From the NCBI RefSeq assembly GCF_000212355.1, contig NC_015496.1, positions 2,182,501-2,246,500 on the forward strand: a stretch of 64,000 bases of DNA, in the 5' to 3' direction. Origin of the DNA: Dokdonia sp. 4H-3-7-5 (lineage in GTDB: Bacteria; Bacteroidota; Bacteroidia; Flavobacteriales; Flavobacteriaceae). The translations under genes were made by a program, and so were the position numbers. Each line of letters begins with the position of its first letter. The stretch's first letter is position 1. Of the stretch, positions 50,705 to 59,707 are shown one piece after another. The notes under the pieces were generated by a model. It saw only the letters and a list, made by a program, of their open reading frames with translations. It was not told the origin of the DNA and searched no databases.

Positions 50705-51131
50705 GAGTAGCCAGCGTTTGAGATATACGCTCATTGCGATAACGCTTTGTTTCTCTCTGTGGAGTTGTAATGAAGCTACTTCTCAAAAAGAAGTAAGCGG
50801 TATCACTACACAAGAAGTAATCACTGTGATTGACGTTGACACCTTTGAAAAGGAAGCGTTAGTTGCAGGAGCACAACTTGTAGACGTACGTAGAGATAAT
50901 GAGTGGGAGCGTGGTCACCTTGAAAATGCTAAGCACTTTGAGATGAATAACCCTAACTGGCAATCTCAAATAGAAACGCTAGATAAGAGTAAGCCTGTTT
51001 ATGTGTATTGCGCTAAAGGAGGTAGAAGCGCCAAGTGTGCACAACAGCTAAAAGAAGCAGGATTTATAACGATCTATGATCTTGAAGGCGGAATTAATAA
51101 TTGGAATTCTGCAGGAAAACCAATACAGTAG
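50691..51131 (+). CDS. rhodanese lipoprotein
   Basis: The start at 50691 gives MQRIKSSQRLRYTLIAITLCFSLWSC, a lipoprotein signal; ATGs up to six codons earlier give a poorer N-terminus. The 146-residue protein has LVDVRRDNEWERGHLENAKHFEMNN and the loop YVYCAKGGRSAKCAQQL with the catalytic Cys. The gene overlaps the cytoplasmic rhodanese by 14 bases, which argues for coordinated sulfur handling on both sides of the membrane. Confidence 0.88.
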   Translation: MQRIKSSQRLRYTLIAITLCFSLWSCNEATSQKEVSGITTQEVITVIDVDTFEKEALVAGAQLVDVRRDNEWERGHLENAKHFEMNNPNWQSQIETLDKSKPVYVYCAKGGRSAKCAQQLKEAGFITIYDLEGGINNWNSAGKPIQ

Positions 51132-51152
51132 TTACTCGTTTTACATTAAATA

Positions 51153-51187
51153 AAAAAAGCCCATCCTAATCGATGGGCTTTTTTGTG
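51153..51187. terminator. bidirectional terminator between rhodanese and peroxidase genes
   Basis: AGCCCATC and GATGGGCT pair around a 6-base loop, with A and T tracts on each side. Confidence 0.9.
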
Positions 51188-51212
51188 GGTTGATATTTTC
51201 TCTTAGCAACTG

Positions 51213-53042
51213 CTAGTAATTATCCTCTACCTTATCATCTGTGAGTGTTTTTACAAAGGCAGTTAAGGAAGCAAGCTCCTCATTTGTGAGCTTAAGATTA
51301 TCAAATGGCAAGGTTTGATGTGGAAGGTCAAATCCTAGTCCGCCACCACCGCCTTGATTGTAAAAATCCATTACTTGCTCTAGTGTGGTGTATACGCCAT
51401 TGTGCATATATGGAGCTGTAAGTGCTGCATTACGCACTGTGGGGGTCTTAAACATACCTTTATGTTGTTCTGCTTCAAAGCGCCAGTAATAACCTGTGTC
51501 ATCATCAAGTTCTTTGTTTTCTACTGTTTCTGGAACGCCTATAACCTCACGCTCAGTTTCTGCAAAAAATGGAGGTACTGTTCCATTGGTTAGAGGCATA
51601 AAGTGACATGTTGCACATAAAGCTTTACCCATAAACAAATTCATACCTCGTTGTTCTTCTTTTGTAAAGGTATCTTCATCACCTCGCATGTTTCGGTCAA
51701 ATTTTGAATCAAAACTATTGAGCGTGCTTACGTATGAAGAAATTGCCTTTACTACATCTGTATTGCGAGTAGATACTCCACCGTAGGCTTTTTCAAACAT
51801 CTCTAAGTAGCTAGGGTCTTCTAGAATCCTTGTAGAAAATTCATGAACATTTGTATTAAACTCCTTCTCATTTGTAAATACTGCAGAAACTTGATCAATA
51901 ATTGAATTGGAACGTCCATCTGCAAAAAAGTTTTGCTGGAACACAGTATTGAGTAGCGTGGGTGTATTTCTCTGTAGTGCTTCACCAGTATTGCTTTTAT
52001 TTACAACAAGACCATCTGCATATGCTTTTTCTGGATCGTGGCAAGTTGCACATGCCATCGTACCGCTGGTGGATAGCTTTTCATCAAAAAATAATTTCTT
52101 TCCTAAAGTGATTTGTTCATCTGTAGGATTCTTGTTGATACTAGGAGTGAAGAAATTTACATTAAAACTATCGTCCTCAAAAAACGTAGGAGCATCAAAG
52201 TTAAACGGAGTACTCTGGTTTCCTTCCCATAGTTCGCTAGTTTTCCTGATAGCTACCCAGCTGCGTGTGATAGGCGTCAGGTGGTTACGTGTAAAGGAAT
52301 AGCGATTAAATGTATCGTAGTCACTATTCTCATTAATAAAGGTGATAGCATTTTCTACTTGGGAAGTGAATTGCTTGTCAAGTGATTCGTTCTTAGCTTG
52401 AATAATAGATTGAATGCTTGCGCGATAGGTATCATGTAAGTTCTGTAGAGACACAGCACCTTCTGCAATACCTAGTTGGCTCACGGGAGTATCAAAACCT
52501 GCAATTGAGAAGCTCAGTACTCTCAGTAATTGCTGATGAGTTGCGGTAAAATACCTAGGAGCATTGAGTTCTCTTTTCTCAATATTTTTTTTGAGATTTT
52601 GTAAAAGTCCGTAAGTGACCGTAAGCTCTTTGTCATATTGGCCTTGAGAGGTTTCACCCTCATAAATGCTTTCTTCTATTTTTTGTAAGCCTACAGGATT
52701 CATTGTTTTCTCATTATCCTCTTTGTAAATAGGTAATGCTGGTCCATTTACTCGGTGTCCTACTGGAGGGTTGAGGTACGACGCATAAGGTTCTGCTTTT
52801 TTGAAAGCTATGCGCAATGTTTTGAAAACTTCTTTAGCTTTTGCATCTGTTACAGGAAGTTGTTTTAGTGTATCTATTCCAGCAATAGCATTAGTAATCT
52901 CTTGTAGGTAAATGATTCTTGAGGCTTCCCAATTTGCTACAGCTTGTGTAGCGTATTTCGGCACTTCATTCTTACAGCTTTGTGATAGGGAGAAGATAGC
53001 TAAGAGCAGTATATAAAAAGGTTGATTTGTAGTGATTTTCAT
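51213..53042 (-). CDS. di-heme cytochrome-c peroxidase-type lipoprotein
   Basis: The start at 53042 gives a lipoprotein signal (MKITTNQPFY...LSQSC). Of 609 residues, 300-609 form a MauG/CcpA-type domain with two CATCH heme sites (331-335 and 476-480) and candidate axial residues in HKGMFKTPTVRN and APYMHNG. The first 290 residues are a helical extension of unknown role, longer than a normal peroxidase. It is the second gene of an operon with a collagen-like lipoprotein. Peroxide removal or oxidation of a protein or metal ligand are both possible. Confidence 0.85.
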   Translation of the reverse strand: MKITTNQPFYILLLAIFSLSQSCKNEVPKYATQAVANWEASRIIYLQEITNAIAGIDTLKQLPVTDAKAKEVFKTLRIAFKKAEPYASYLNPPVGHRVNGPALPIYKEDNEKTMNPVGLQKIEESIYEGETSQGQYDKELTVTYGLLQNLKKNIEKRELNAPRYFTATHQQLLRVLSFSIAGFDTPVSQLGIAEGAVSLQNLHDTYRASIQSIIQAKNESLDKQFTSQVENAITFINENSDYDTFNRYSFTRNHLTPITRSWVAIRKTSELWEGNQSTPFNFDAPTFFEDDSFNVNFFTPSINKNPTDEQITLGKKLFFDEKLSTSGTMACATCHDPEKAYADGLVVNKSNTGEALQRNTPTLLNTVFQQNFFADGRSNSIIDQVSAVFTNEKEFNTNVHEFSTRILEDPSYLEMFEKAYGGVSTRNTDVVKAISSYVSTLNSFDSKFDRNMRGDEDTFTKEEQRGMNLFMGKALCATCHFMPLTNGTVPPFFAETEREVIGVPETVENKELDDDTGYYWRFEAEQHKGMFKTPTVRNAALTAPYMHNGVYTTLEQVMDFYNQGGGGGLGFDLPHQTLPFDNLKLTNEELASLTAFVKTLTDDKVEDNY

Positions 53043-53115
53043 GCGAGTATGTTCATTGTAAAAGCGCAATCCCAAAAATGAGATTGCGCTTTATTAAAAT
53101 AATGTTAGCTTATAT

Positions 53116-54687
53116 CTACCTAGGTAAACCTTTTAGCAATACAACTTGTGATGCTTGATTATCCTCATAAGCACTGTTAGTGTGACCATCAAGTGCCTTA
53201 AAATCTTCACTTCTCCAGTAGTGTGGTTGTATGTTTAATAGAAATGTATTTGGCTCTCCTATTTTATCAGAGATATCTATAAGTGCACCAAATTCTCCAC
53301 TTAAACCAGTACTGTTATCATCTGCTAGATCTTGACGTACTACAAGCTCAAGCACCTGCTGTACGTTTGTACCGCTTAAGTCTGACTGATAAATGTATGC
53401 AGCATGACCTCTTGAGAACGAGTTAGGATCCTCTTGTATGTATACAAAGTTCTCTGTAACACAGATGTTATCTGGGCTTTGTAATGCAGCAAGGTTACCG
53501 TCTTGGTTATTTGTATCTGTGTTTCCACTTATGATTTGAGTGAGCTTTCCTTCTAGTGGGTTGTTGTCATCAAGAGCGAGTTTATATACAGTTCCCCAGT
53601 CGTTGTAAGTTCCCTGTCCTGGTCCGCGTCCTGTTACTGCAAAGAATACATTTCTTCCATTTGCGTCAGATCCTTTTTGATAATCTACATCTTCTACACG
53701 CATAAACTGTGCAGCAAATACGTCATTACATGCAGTTTCCATTTCGTTTTTAGTAAGTGCAGCTCCATTAGGGATTTCTACAAATTCTACATCATATTCT
53801 GCTTGAAAATCTAGAGAAGACTCATTGTAAGAAGTGTTAGGCATAACATCTTGCACACCTCCCATTCCATCAGATACTTGCTTAAAACGTAGTACGTAGA
53901 TAGAACCTCCAGTAAAATCTGCATCACCAGCAGTAGAGTAGTACATAGCTACTTGTCCCTCAGAGTTACTTGAGTCATCATCCCCACCTACAATTACAGT
54001 AGCGCCAGAATAAGCATCTTTAGGTAGCGGAGTTGCATTTTCCCAAGAAAATTCTCCTAGTGCATCTAGTCCAAAATCTGCTTGTGGTGTTGGAGTAGTT
54101 ACCCTAGGGTCGATAGCTTTCACATCATAGTTAATACTTTCTGAAGCAGATAAAAAGATATCTTCATCTCCTCCATGTATATCTGCTTCCCACATAGTAG
54201 CACTACATTGTCTTGCAAAATCAGATACTCCAGAATCTAGTAAGTAATCTCCAGAGATAGGAACTAGATTTTGATCAAAACGGATACGAGCCACTGCATA
54301 ACTATCTTCACAGTTAGTTACATAAATGTAATCTTCACCATCTACTAAAAATCCAGAACCATCTGCAGATCCCGCAAGTTGAAAATCTCCTCCTATAACA
54401 TCAGGAGTAGATACTAATGAATATGCTTCTACGTAATTGAATTGCGGTGACATTGCAACAAGTGGTGGCGTTGCAGATTTATCTGAAAATAGTGTTGTTC
54501 CCATTTCAAAATCATCTCCATCTTCACCGTCTGCTCCATCCTGTCCATCGGCACCATCCTGTCCATTGATGCCATCTACACCGTTTATACCGTCCATGCC
54601 ATCTTCGGCATCGTCACAGCTTGTAAAAAGAACACCTGTTCCTGCTATAAATAGCATTGTTAAAAAAATTGACTTTACTTGTTTCAT
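53116..54687 (-). CDS. lipoprotein with collagen-like repeat and PhoX-like (DUF839) propeller
   Basis: 523 residues: lipoprotein signal (MKQVKSIFLTMLFIAGTGVLFTSC), then a Gly-x-y stretch (residues about 27-58; repeated GINGVDG, GQDGADG) of collagen type, then a beta-rich domain with NVTNCEDSYAVARIRFD-like strands, FFAVTGRGPGQGTYNDWGTVYKL and PDNICVTENFVYIQED, which resembles PhoX/DUF839 propellers. In PhoX the domain is a Ca/Fe phosphatase; the metal ligands were not confirmed here. Gap to the peroxidase gene is 73 bases on the same strand. Confidence 0.7.
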   Translation of the reverse strand: MKQVKSIFLTMLFIAGTGVLFTSCDDAEDGMDGINGVDGINGQDGADGQDGADGEDGDDFEMGTTLFSDKSATPPLVAMSPQFNYVEAYSLVSTPDVIGGDFQLAGSADGSGFLVDGEDYIYVTNCEDSYAVARIRFDQNLVPISGDYLLDSGVSDFARQCSATMWEADIHGGDEDIFLSASESINYDVKAIDPRVTTPTPQADFGLDALGEFSWENATPLPKDAYSGATVIVGGDDDSSNSEGQVAMYYSTAGDADFTGGSIYVLRFKQVSDGMGGVQDVMPNTSYNESSLDFQAEYDVEFVEIPNGAALTKNEMETACNDVFAAQFMRVEDVDYQKGSDANGRNVFFAVTGRGPGQGTYNDWGTVYKLALDDNNPLEGKLTQIISGNTDTNNQDGNLAALQSPDNICVTENFVYIQEDPNSFSRGHAAYIYQSDLSGTNVQQVLELVVRQDLADDNSTGLSGEFGALIDISDKIGEPNTFLLNIQPHYWRSEDFKALDGHTNSAYEDNQASQVVLLKGLPR

Positions 54688-54887
54688 TTTTTGAGTAATT
54701 AGTTGATTATTAGAATGGTTTAAAAGTAGTCTCAGAGTAAAAGAGTAAACGTTACCTAATCGTAGCCTTTTTATTAAAAAAGCGTTTATTTTATGTAAAG
54801 CCTTAACTGTTTAATAAAATGAGATTTTACATTTAGTTAAAACCCCTTATTATTAAATCTTATATTTTTTAAAGGAAAATGAGAAGC

Positions 54888-54902
54888 ACGCTTTCGCGAA
54901 AG
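54888..54902. repeat. partial palindrome ACGCTTTCGCGAAAG, intergenic
   Basis: The right arm ends after AAAG (then AAAA). Aside from this and the promoter below, nothing is seen in the 353-base gap 54688-55040. Confidence 0.65.
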
Positions 54903-54951
54903 AAAAACTAAAAGTGTTGGAAATCAAACAAAAAGGATTTAGGAGCTTTTA

Positions 54952-54980
54952 TTTTGAAAAGGATAAGTACCATATTTTTG
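54952..54980 (+). promoter_or_regulatory. promoter (TTTTG ... TATTTTTG)
   Basis: -33-like TTTTG at 54952-54956 and -7 TATTTTTG at 54973-54980, about 60 bases before the next gene; the best match to the two-box Bacteroidota promoter in the window. Confidence 0.6.
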
Positions 54981-55040
54981 TACACACTATTAACATATTA
55001 TCTCAAAGACAAATGTTAACTTTAAATAAAAAAACTTGCG

Positions 55041-55499
55041 ATGACTACTATATTTCCAATTAGACTAGAACGAGCTTTATCAAAACTATATGCAGCGTTT
55101 TCTGATGGTAGCCTACACCCTGGTTGCTGCACAGCTTGTGCAGTAGGAACTATTTGTGACAATAAAGATATGTGGAAACACATGACAGACGCTCACGGTT
55201 CACTAATACTCAATTATGTAGGAAAGGTAAATGAGGCTTTTGGCAAACGTTTTTATGGGTATTTGCCTAGTGAGTTACTCCAGATTGAAGCTGTTTTTTT
55301 ACGAGCTTGCGGTTATGAGTTACCTATAAGTCGCTGCAGTATAAAACCAACAAACCCACAGGGTGATGCTGTGATGTTTAATGGGATGCGTGCCGTTATA
55401 CATTACTTATGCGAGCTAGATGAAGTGCAAGATGTAATGGATATTCAAGAGCAGTTTCTATCTGCTACTGCAGAAAAAAGGACTTTAAATAATATTTAA
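55041..55499 (+). CDS. conserved Bacteroidota protein with CC-x2-C motif, unknown function
   Basis: 152 residues starting at an ATG. Motifs: LERALSKLYAAFSDGSLHPGCCTACAVGTICDN (Cys-Cys-x2-Cys plus a further Cys), WKHMTDAHGSLILNYVGKVNEAFGKRFYGYLPSELLQIEAVFLRACGY. I recall this family from many flavobacteria, often labelled Na+-translocating NADH-quinone reductase subunit F, but it has no ferredoxin or FAD/NAD motif of NqrF and is far too short. The Cys cluster may bind a metal or Fe-S centre. Convergent with the PepSY gene. Confidence 0.7.
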   Translation: MTTIFPIRLERALSKLYAAFSDGSLHPGCCTACAVGTICDNKDMWKHMTDAHGSLILNYVGKVNEAFGKRFYGYLPSELLQIEAVFLRACGYELPISRCSIKPTNPQGDAVMFNGMRAVIHYLCELDEVQDVMDIQEQFLSATAEKRTLNNI

Positions 55500-55509
55500 T
55501 GGTATAAGC

Positions 55510-56025
55510 CTAGACAAATAATAATATAAGTGCAAGTACTATTCCTCCTGCTACAAAGAGCATTCCCTTTCTGTAAATAGGGCTTGATGGGATAAACATC
55601 CAGAATGAGGATACTACAAAAAAGAGTAAGCTTAGTCCAAAAAAGATATTTAAAAAATATAGTGGATCTCCAGATTTGGCTTTATGGAAATGAGTAAGCT
55701 TATCAAGAATGAAGGGCAATTCTTTTTTAGAATACACAACCGCTCCAGTGTTGCTGTTATAAGTTCCTTCTGAAAAATAAAGAACACCACCTTCCTCTTT
55801 AGTTACCTTAAGTCTTTTGTTATTTACAGCTTTGGCTAGTGATGGCGCAGAGAGGTTTGGGTCAAGTGTTTTTTCTATGACAACCGTATTCTTAAAAGTA
55901 TCTGAGTCTCTAAAGATTAAAACAATTCCACTTATCGCATAAACTGCCATGATTCCTGCTAGAAAGAAGCCTAGGTATCTGTGAAGAATACGCATTTTAA
56001 GTGAAGTAGATTTTTTACGAGCCAT
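55510..56025 (-). CDS. PepSY-associated membrane protein
   Basis: 171 residues with a first membrane helix (about 13-33), a PepSY-like extracytoplasmic part (LSAPSLAKAVNNKRLKVTKEEGGVLYFSEGTYNSNTGAVVY) and two C-terminal helices (about 120-140 and 151-170). LHRYLGFFLAGIMAVYAISGIVLIFRD is the typical start of PepSY-TM proteins, often linked to iron uptake. No reductase domain is fused. Function unknown. Confidence 0.82.
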   Translation of the reverse strand: MARKKSTSLKMRILHRYLGFFLAGIMAVYAISGIVLIFRDSDTFKNTVVIEKTLDPNLSAPSLAKAVNNKRLKVTKEEGGVLYFSEGTYNSNTGAVVYSKKELPFILDKLTHFHKAKSGDPLYFLNIFFGLSLLFFVVSSFWMFIPSSPIYRKGMLFVAGGIVLALILLFV

Positions 56026-56144
56026 GAATTTTATTTTAGAGGCGCAAGGTATAAAAAACTAAGTTTGAGGAAAAGTAGAAGACCTGTAAAAGATCAAAAA
56101 TATAGATATCTTCTTATTGTAATGAAAATGAGATAAGACTGGAT

Positions 56145-56918
56145 TTAGTCTGTAGTAGTTTTCATTTTTTCTACATCATTTGCTTTACGTTCTTCTTCTT
56201 TTTCTACAAATTTCTTATGTTCGAGATGCGCATAATAATCCTTCTTGCGATTGTAGATACTTTTAATACCATCAGACTTACCATAGAGTGTTACTTCATC
56301 ATGTGGTAACATTTTAAAATTACCTGATGGAGATCCAAAATATCCTGCTCCCTCACGCTCTACACCTAGCACAGTGATTCCTTCTTCTCGTAAGTCTAAT
56401 TCTTGTAATGTGCGATTGCACATCCAGCCATCTGTATCTACGGTAGCTTTTATAATTTTAAAATTGTCTTTTAGGTGTAATACAGCAGCATAGTCTTGAA
56501 CCTCTAAGTCTGTATATTTTTTGAGCATTCTATTAATCACTTTGGATAAGCCGTGATTAACCCATTTACTGCGTATTCCAAACCATAACACTAGAATACC
56601 GCCCACAATGATTAAAAACCCATAAAATCGAGAAGCATTAGATTCTGGTAATACGAAGGTGAGGATCAATGATGACATCGCCGTAACAATACCTGCATTA
56701 CCTATGAGCATTAAGTTGTAAATAATCTTACGGCGTACAGGATGATTCATGATATTTTCAGTTTCTGCTGTACTCAAGCCTGCACCAGTGTAAGCAGATC
56801 GTGATTGAAACTTGGCACTTTCTTCAGAAAGACCAGTATGGACTAGTGCGATAGTAGAAATCTTAGTAATCAACACAGAGATGGTGATGATAAGGAATAG
56901 GGAAACAGCTGCAATCAT
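56145..56918 (-). CDS. membrane protein with RCK/TrkA-C domain
   Basis: 257 residues: membrane helices at about 1-22, 67-88 and 94-112, then a TrkA-C-type ligand-binding domain (GWMCNRTLQELDLREEGITVLGVEREGAGYFGSPSGNFKMLPHDEVTLYGKSDGI) and a charged coiled-coil tail. TrkA-C domains gate or regulate ion transport. It lies near a ZIP transporter and a Na+/H+ antiporter on the same strand, but is not in tight contact with them. Channel activity is not evident. Confidence 0.8.
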   Translation of the reverse strand: MIAAVSLFLIITISVLITKISTIALVHTGLSEESAKFQSRSAYTGAGLSTAETENIMNHPVRRKIIYNLMLIGNAGIVTAMSSLILTFVLPESNASRFYGFLIIVGGILVLWFGIRSKWVNHGLSKVINRMLKKYTDLEVQDYAAVLHLKDNFKIIKATVDTDGWMCNRTLQELDLREEGITVLGVEREGAGYFGSPSGNFKMLPHDEVTLYGKSDGIKSIYNRKKDYYAHLEHKKFVEKEEERKANDVEKMKTTTD

Positions 56919-56997
56919 ATGTGGTAATTCTAGGAGCTACAAAGCTAGTTATTTATTGCAATCATCTTATAAAAACATGTGGTCAAGCAAGCACTAT

Positions 56998-57699
56998 TTA
57001 TGACAGACTATTAAGGTAAAAGGCAATGATAAGACCTAGAGCAGTTGCGAGTCCAATCCAGTATTTGTCTTCTTTAAAAGCTTTTGGAAAAACTTCAATA
57101 GCAAGTGAAGCTACGACAGCACCACCGGCAAAACACCGTATATTGTTTAGGATATCTTTAGAAACGTTTTCTAGAAAGAAGTAACCTACTAGCGCTGCGG
57201 CAGAAAGCAATATCGCAGTCCCTGTCCATAGTATGAGGATTGATCTTTTAGACCTTCCGTCGTCTTTCATTTCTTTTGCTCCTCCTGCAGCTTCGGGAAG
57301 ATTAGACAGTAGTATCGATCCAGAAAGAGCGGCTACAGCCAGTGGATCTGCCGTGATGAGTGCTACGCCAAGTGCTAAGTTTTCTGGAAGCCCGTCTAAG
57401 GTTATGGCTGCTAGAAGACCTGCACCACCGCTTTTTGAACTCCATTTTTCTTTTACATAAAAATCTAAGCCTGTAAATACCAAAGCTCCTATAAAAACAA
57501 ACAAGAGCGGTAGCAATACATCACCATCCTCCATAGCTGGTTCTATAAGCTCTAACACTGCAGATACTATGAGTGCTCCTCCAGCAAGTGCAATGAGAAA
57601 TCCTTCTGTATTTTTCGATAGTTTGCCATACAAACCCCACAGTGCGCCAGCAATGAGTGACATAGAAACAACAAAAACAACAAGGATAGTAATAAGCAT
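56998..57699 (-). CDS. ZIP-family metal transporter
   Basis: 233 residues with about 7-8 membrane helices. The metal-path segments of the ZIP family are in DGLPENLALGVALITADPLAVAALSGSILLSNLPEAAGGAKEM (helices 4 and 5, with the Glu/Asn positions) and a loop with SSKSGG. It probably moves Zn2+ or another divalent metal into the cytoplasm; the metal is not predictable. 66 bases separate it from the antiporter gene. Confidence 0.82.
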   Translation of the reverse strand: MLITILVVFVVSMSLIAGALWGLYGKLSKNTEGFLIALAGGALIVSAVLELIEPAMEDGDVLLPLLFVFIGALVFTGLDFYVKEKWSSKSGGAGLLAAITLDGLPENLALGVALITADPLAVAALSGSILLSNLPEAAGGAKEMKDDGRSKRSILILWTGTAILLSAAALVGYFFLENVSKDILNNIRCFAGGAVVASLAIEVFPKAFKEDKYWIGLATALGLIIAFYLNSLS

Positions 57700-57765
57700 G
57701 ATGAAAAAGATATTTTGGCTCTAAGCCAATAAAAAATATTATATATATAGGCAACAGTGATATTG

Positions 57766-59028
57766 TTAAGCGGCCTTGTTTGTTCGCTTAAAATAATCAA
57801 TCACGTGAAGGCTCGTAAGTCCGTGAATAAGAATACTAAAGAGAATCACGTAACTCACAATACCAAATAGCTCGTCATACTCTGTAAAATTACCGTGTAT
57901 CAAAGCATAACTTAGGTAAAAGAAACTCCCTATACCGCGTATCCCGAAGAAACTAATTGCCCATTTTTTTGCCTTTGAAAAGTTTGTGGTAAGCATGGCG
58001 AGATACCCAAAAATAGGTCGCAATACTAGTACAATAACTAGACTCGCTATGATACCGTCTACATCTGTATATGATAATATACCTGAAACCAAAGCACCAC
58101 CAAAAAAGATGGTCCACAGTGCGACGAGTAATTTTTCTGTCTCCTCTGCAAAGTGCAGCATAGAAGTATTTATATTATCCTCTGTAGATTTTCGGCAGTG
58201 ATATTGCATAAATACACCAGTAGCAAACACACTTAAAAAACCGTAAGTACTCAGTATTTCCCCTAGACCGTAAGAGAAGAAAGTGAGCGCGACCGCAATA
58301 AAGCCATTGAGTATATATTTTTGATGTTCTTTGCTATGATACTGTACCACCCAGCTATATATAAAGCCTATTATGGCGCCAACTAAAAGACCACCTATAA
58401 TTTTAAATAAAACATAGTAGCTTATAAAATTCATCCAGTCTATTTCTTGAAAACTGCTAGCTTCACTCCATAAAATAGCTAGAAAAACAAATGGAAAAGC
58501 AAGTCCATCATTTATGCCAGCCTCTGCGGTAAGTGTGTAACGTAAACCTGTATTTCTCTCTTTTAAATCTTGATGTTCTTCTAGTTGTAACTCACTAGCA
58601 AGCACGGGATCTGTAGGCGCAAGCACTGCTGCGAGTAATAAAGAAACGGGACCATTAAGTCCTAGTAAGAAATGAGCAATAGCAAAAATGGCAATCATGC
58701 ATAGCGGCATTGTAATCGCGACCAGTGATAACGGTTTTTTCCAGTCACTCCATTTATAACTCGTGCCTATTTTGAGCCCAGCTGTCATAAGACTTATGAT
58801 CACAATAACTTCGCTTACTATCTTACCTATTTCTAACTCCCATAGCGGATCTGGCCAAGGAAGAGGTGCGCCCGCAAAAAATAATATCATACCTAATAGT
58901 AGTAGTGGTATGATATAAGTGATTTTTATTTTTTTTGAATACACGGGAATGAACGCCATAAGTGAGATGGCAAAACCTGTGCATGCTAGCGCAACAAAAT
59001 AAGGAGGGGTTTCTACGATTAACGCCAT
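57766..59028 (-). CDS. CPA1-type cation:proton antiporter
   Basis: 420 residues with about 12 membrane helices. Helix 5 has the LAPTDPVLASELQ segment, and GINDGLAFPFVFLAI gives the Asn-Asp exchange motif of Na+/H+ antiporters. There is no large C-terminal regulatory part. It helps with Na+ and pH balance, as expected in a marine cell. It follows a small secreted protein gene by 4 bases. Confidence 0.9.
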   Translation of the reverse strand: MALIVETPPYFVALACTGFAISLMAFIPVYSKKIKITYIIPLLLLGMILFFAGAPLPWPDPLWELEIGKIVSEVIVIISLMTAGLKIGTSYKWSDWKKPLSLVAITMPLCMIAIFAIAHFLLGLNGPVSLLLAAVLAPTDPVLASELQLEEHQDLKERNTGLRYTLTAEAGINDGLAFPFVFLAILWSEASSFQEIDWMNFISYYVLFKIIGGLLVGAIIGFIYSWVVQYHSKEHQKYILNGFIAVALTFFSYGLGEILSTYGFLSVFATGVFMQYHCRKSTEDNINTSMLHFAEETEKLLVALWTIFFGGALVSGILSYTDVDGIIASLVIVLVLRPIFGYLAMLTTNFSKAKKWAISFFGIRGIGSFFYLSYALIHGNFTEYDELFGIVSYVILFSILIHGLTSLHVIDYFKRTNKAA

Positions 59029-59032
59029 AAGG

Positions 59033-59545
59033 CTAGTTGTTTTTATTATTTACTCTAGTTCTTTCCTCAAGAACCGCAGGAGAAGGTATAGGTGCCAGTC
59101 TATGTTTTTCAATCTCCTTTTCGTTTACATTTATTTTTATCTGGAGTTCTTTGATTTCAATAGCTAGGTGCTCTTGATATGCGTTTATCACTTCTTCTTT
59201 TGTTTTATAAACCTTTCCTTGATGTCCTTCTATTCTCAAAAAATCATGTTCATCTATAGAGATTTTAGAAGCAAAATGTTGCTTTATCTCCTTTAAACTA
59301 TTCAGAATAAATTGCCTTTCTAGTTGGTCTACGGTAGTATCGCAATCATTACATGGAGCATTCAATACCCGTGTTGAACAATATTGATTTTCAAAATAAT
59401 CAAGCACATTATTGAGCTTCTCAGATGGTTGAGCGACGGCTTCTGTAGATATCTTAAATGAAACCCCAGGATTTTTTGTTTTCTCACGCTGAGAAAAAGC
59501 TGTGGTTGCGATACATAGTACTAAGAACGTAGTTGTTATTTTCAT
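59033..59545 (-). CDS. secreted protein with C-terminal coiled coil, unknown function
   Basis: The start at 59545 gives a signal peptide (MKITTTFLVLCIATTAFSQ); the ATG 13 codons before is less likely. The 170-residue protein has four cysteines (YCST, APCNDCD) in the first half, and a charged helix of about 45 residues (EVINAYQEHLAIEIKELQIKI...EKEIEKHR) in the second. It lies 4 bases upstream of the antiporter gene and is probably cotranscribed with it. Confidence 0.65.
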   Translation of the reverse strand: MKITTTFLVLCIATTAFSQREKTKNPGVSFKISTEAVAQPSEKLNNVLDYFENQYCSTRVLNAPCNDCDTTVDQLERQFILNSLKEIKQHFASKISIDEHDFLRIEGHQGKVYKTKEEVINAYQEHLAIEIKELQIKINVNEKEIEKHRLAPIPSPAVLEERTRVNNKNN

Positions 59546-59707
59546 AATAATGCAATAGTTAAATGAGTGCTTATAGAATATCAAGTACGTTCAAGAAGCA
59601 TATAATATGGAAAGAAGATACTACTTTTCTGTTTTATCGTTCGTTTTTTTTAATAAGCAGATTGCGTGATAGCTAATATTTAAGAAGTGGTCAGTGCGTC
59701 ACGGCAG

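Noticed and set aside
55041-55499. NADH-quinone reductase subunit F
   Set aside because: The protein is 152 residues and lacks the 2Fe-2S ferredoxin and FAD/NAD-binding motifs of NqrF.
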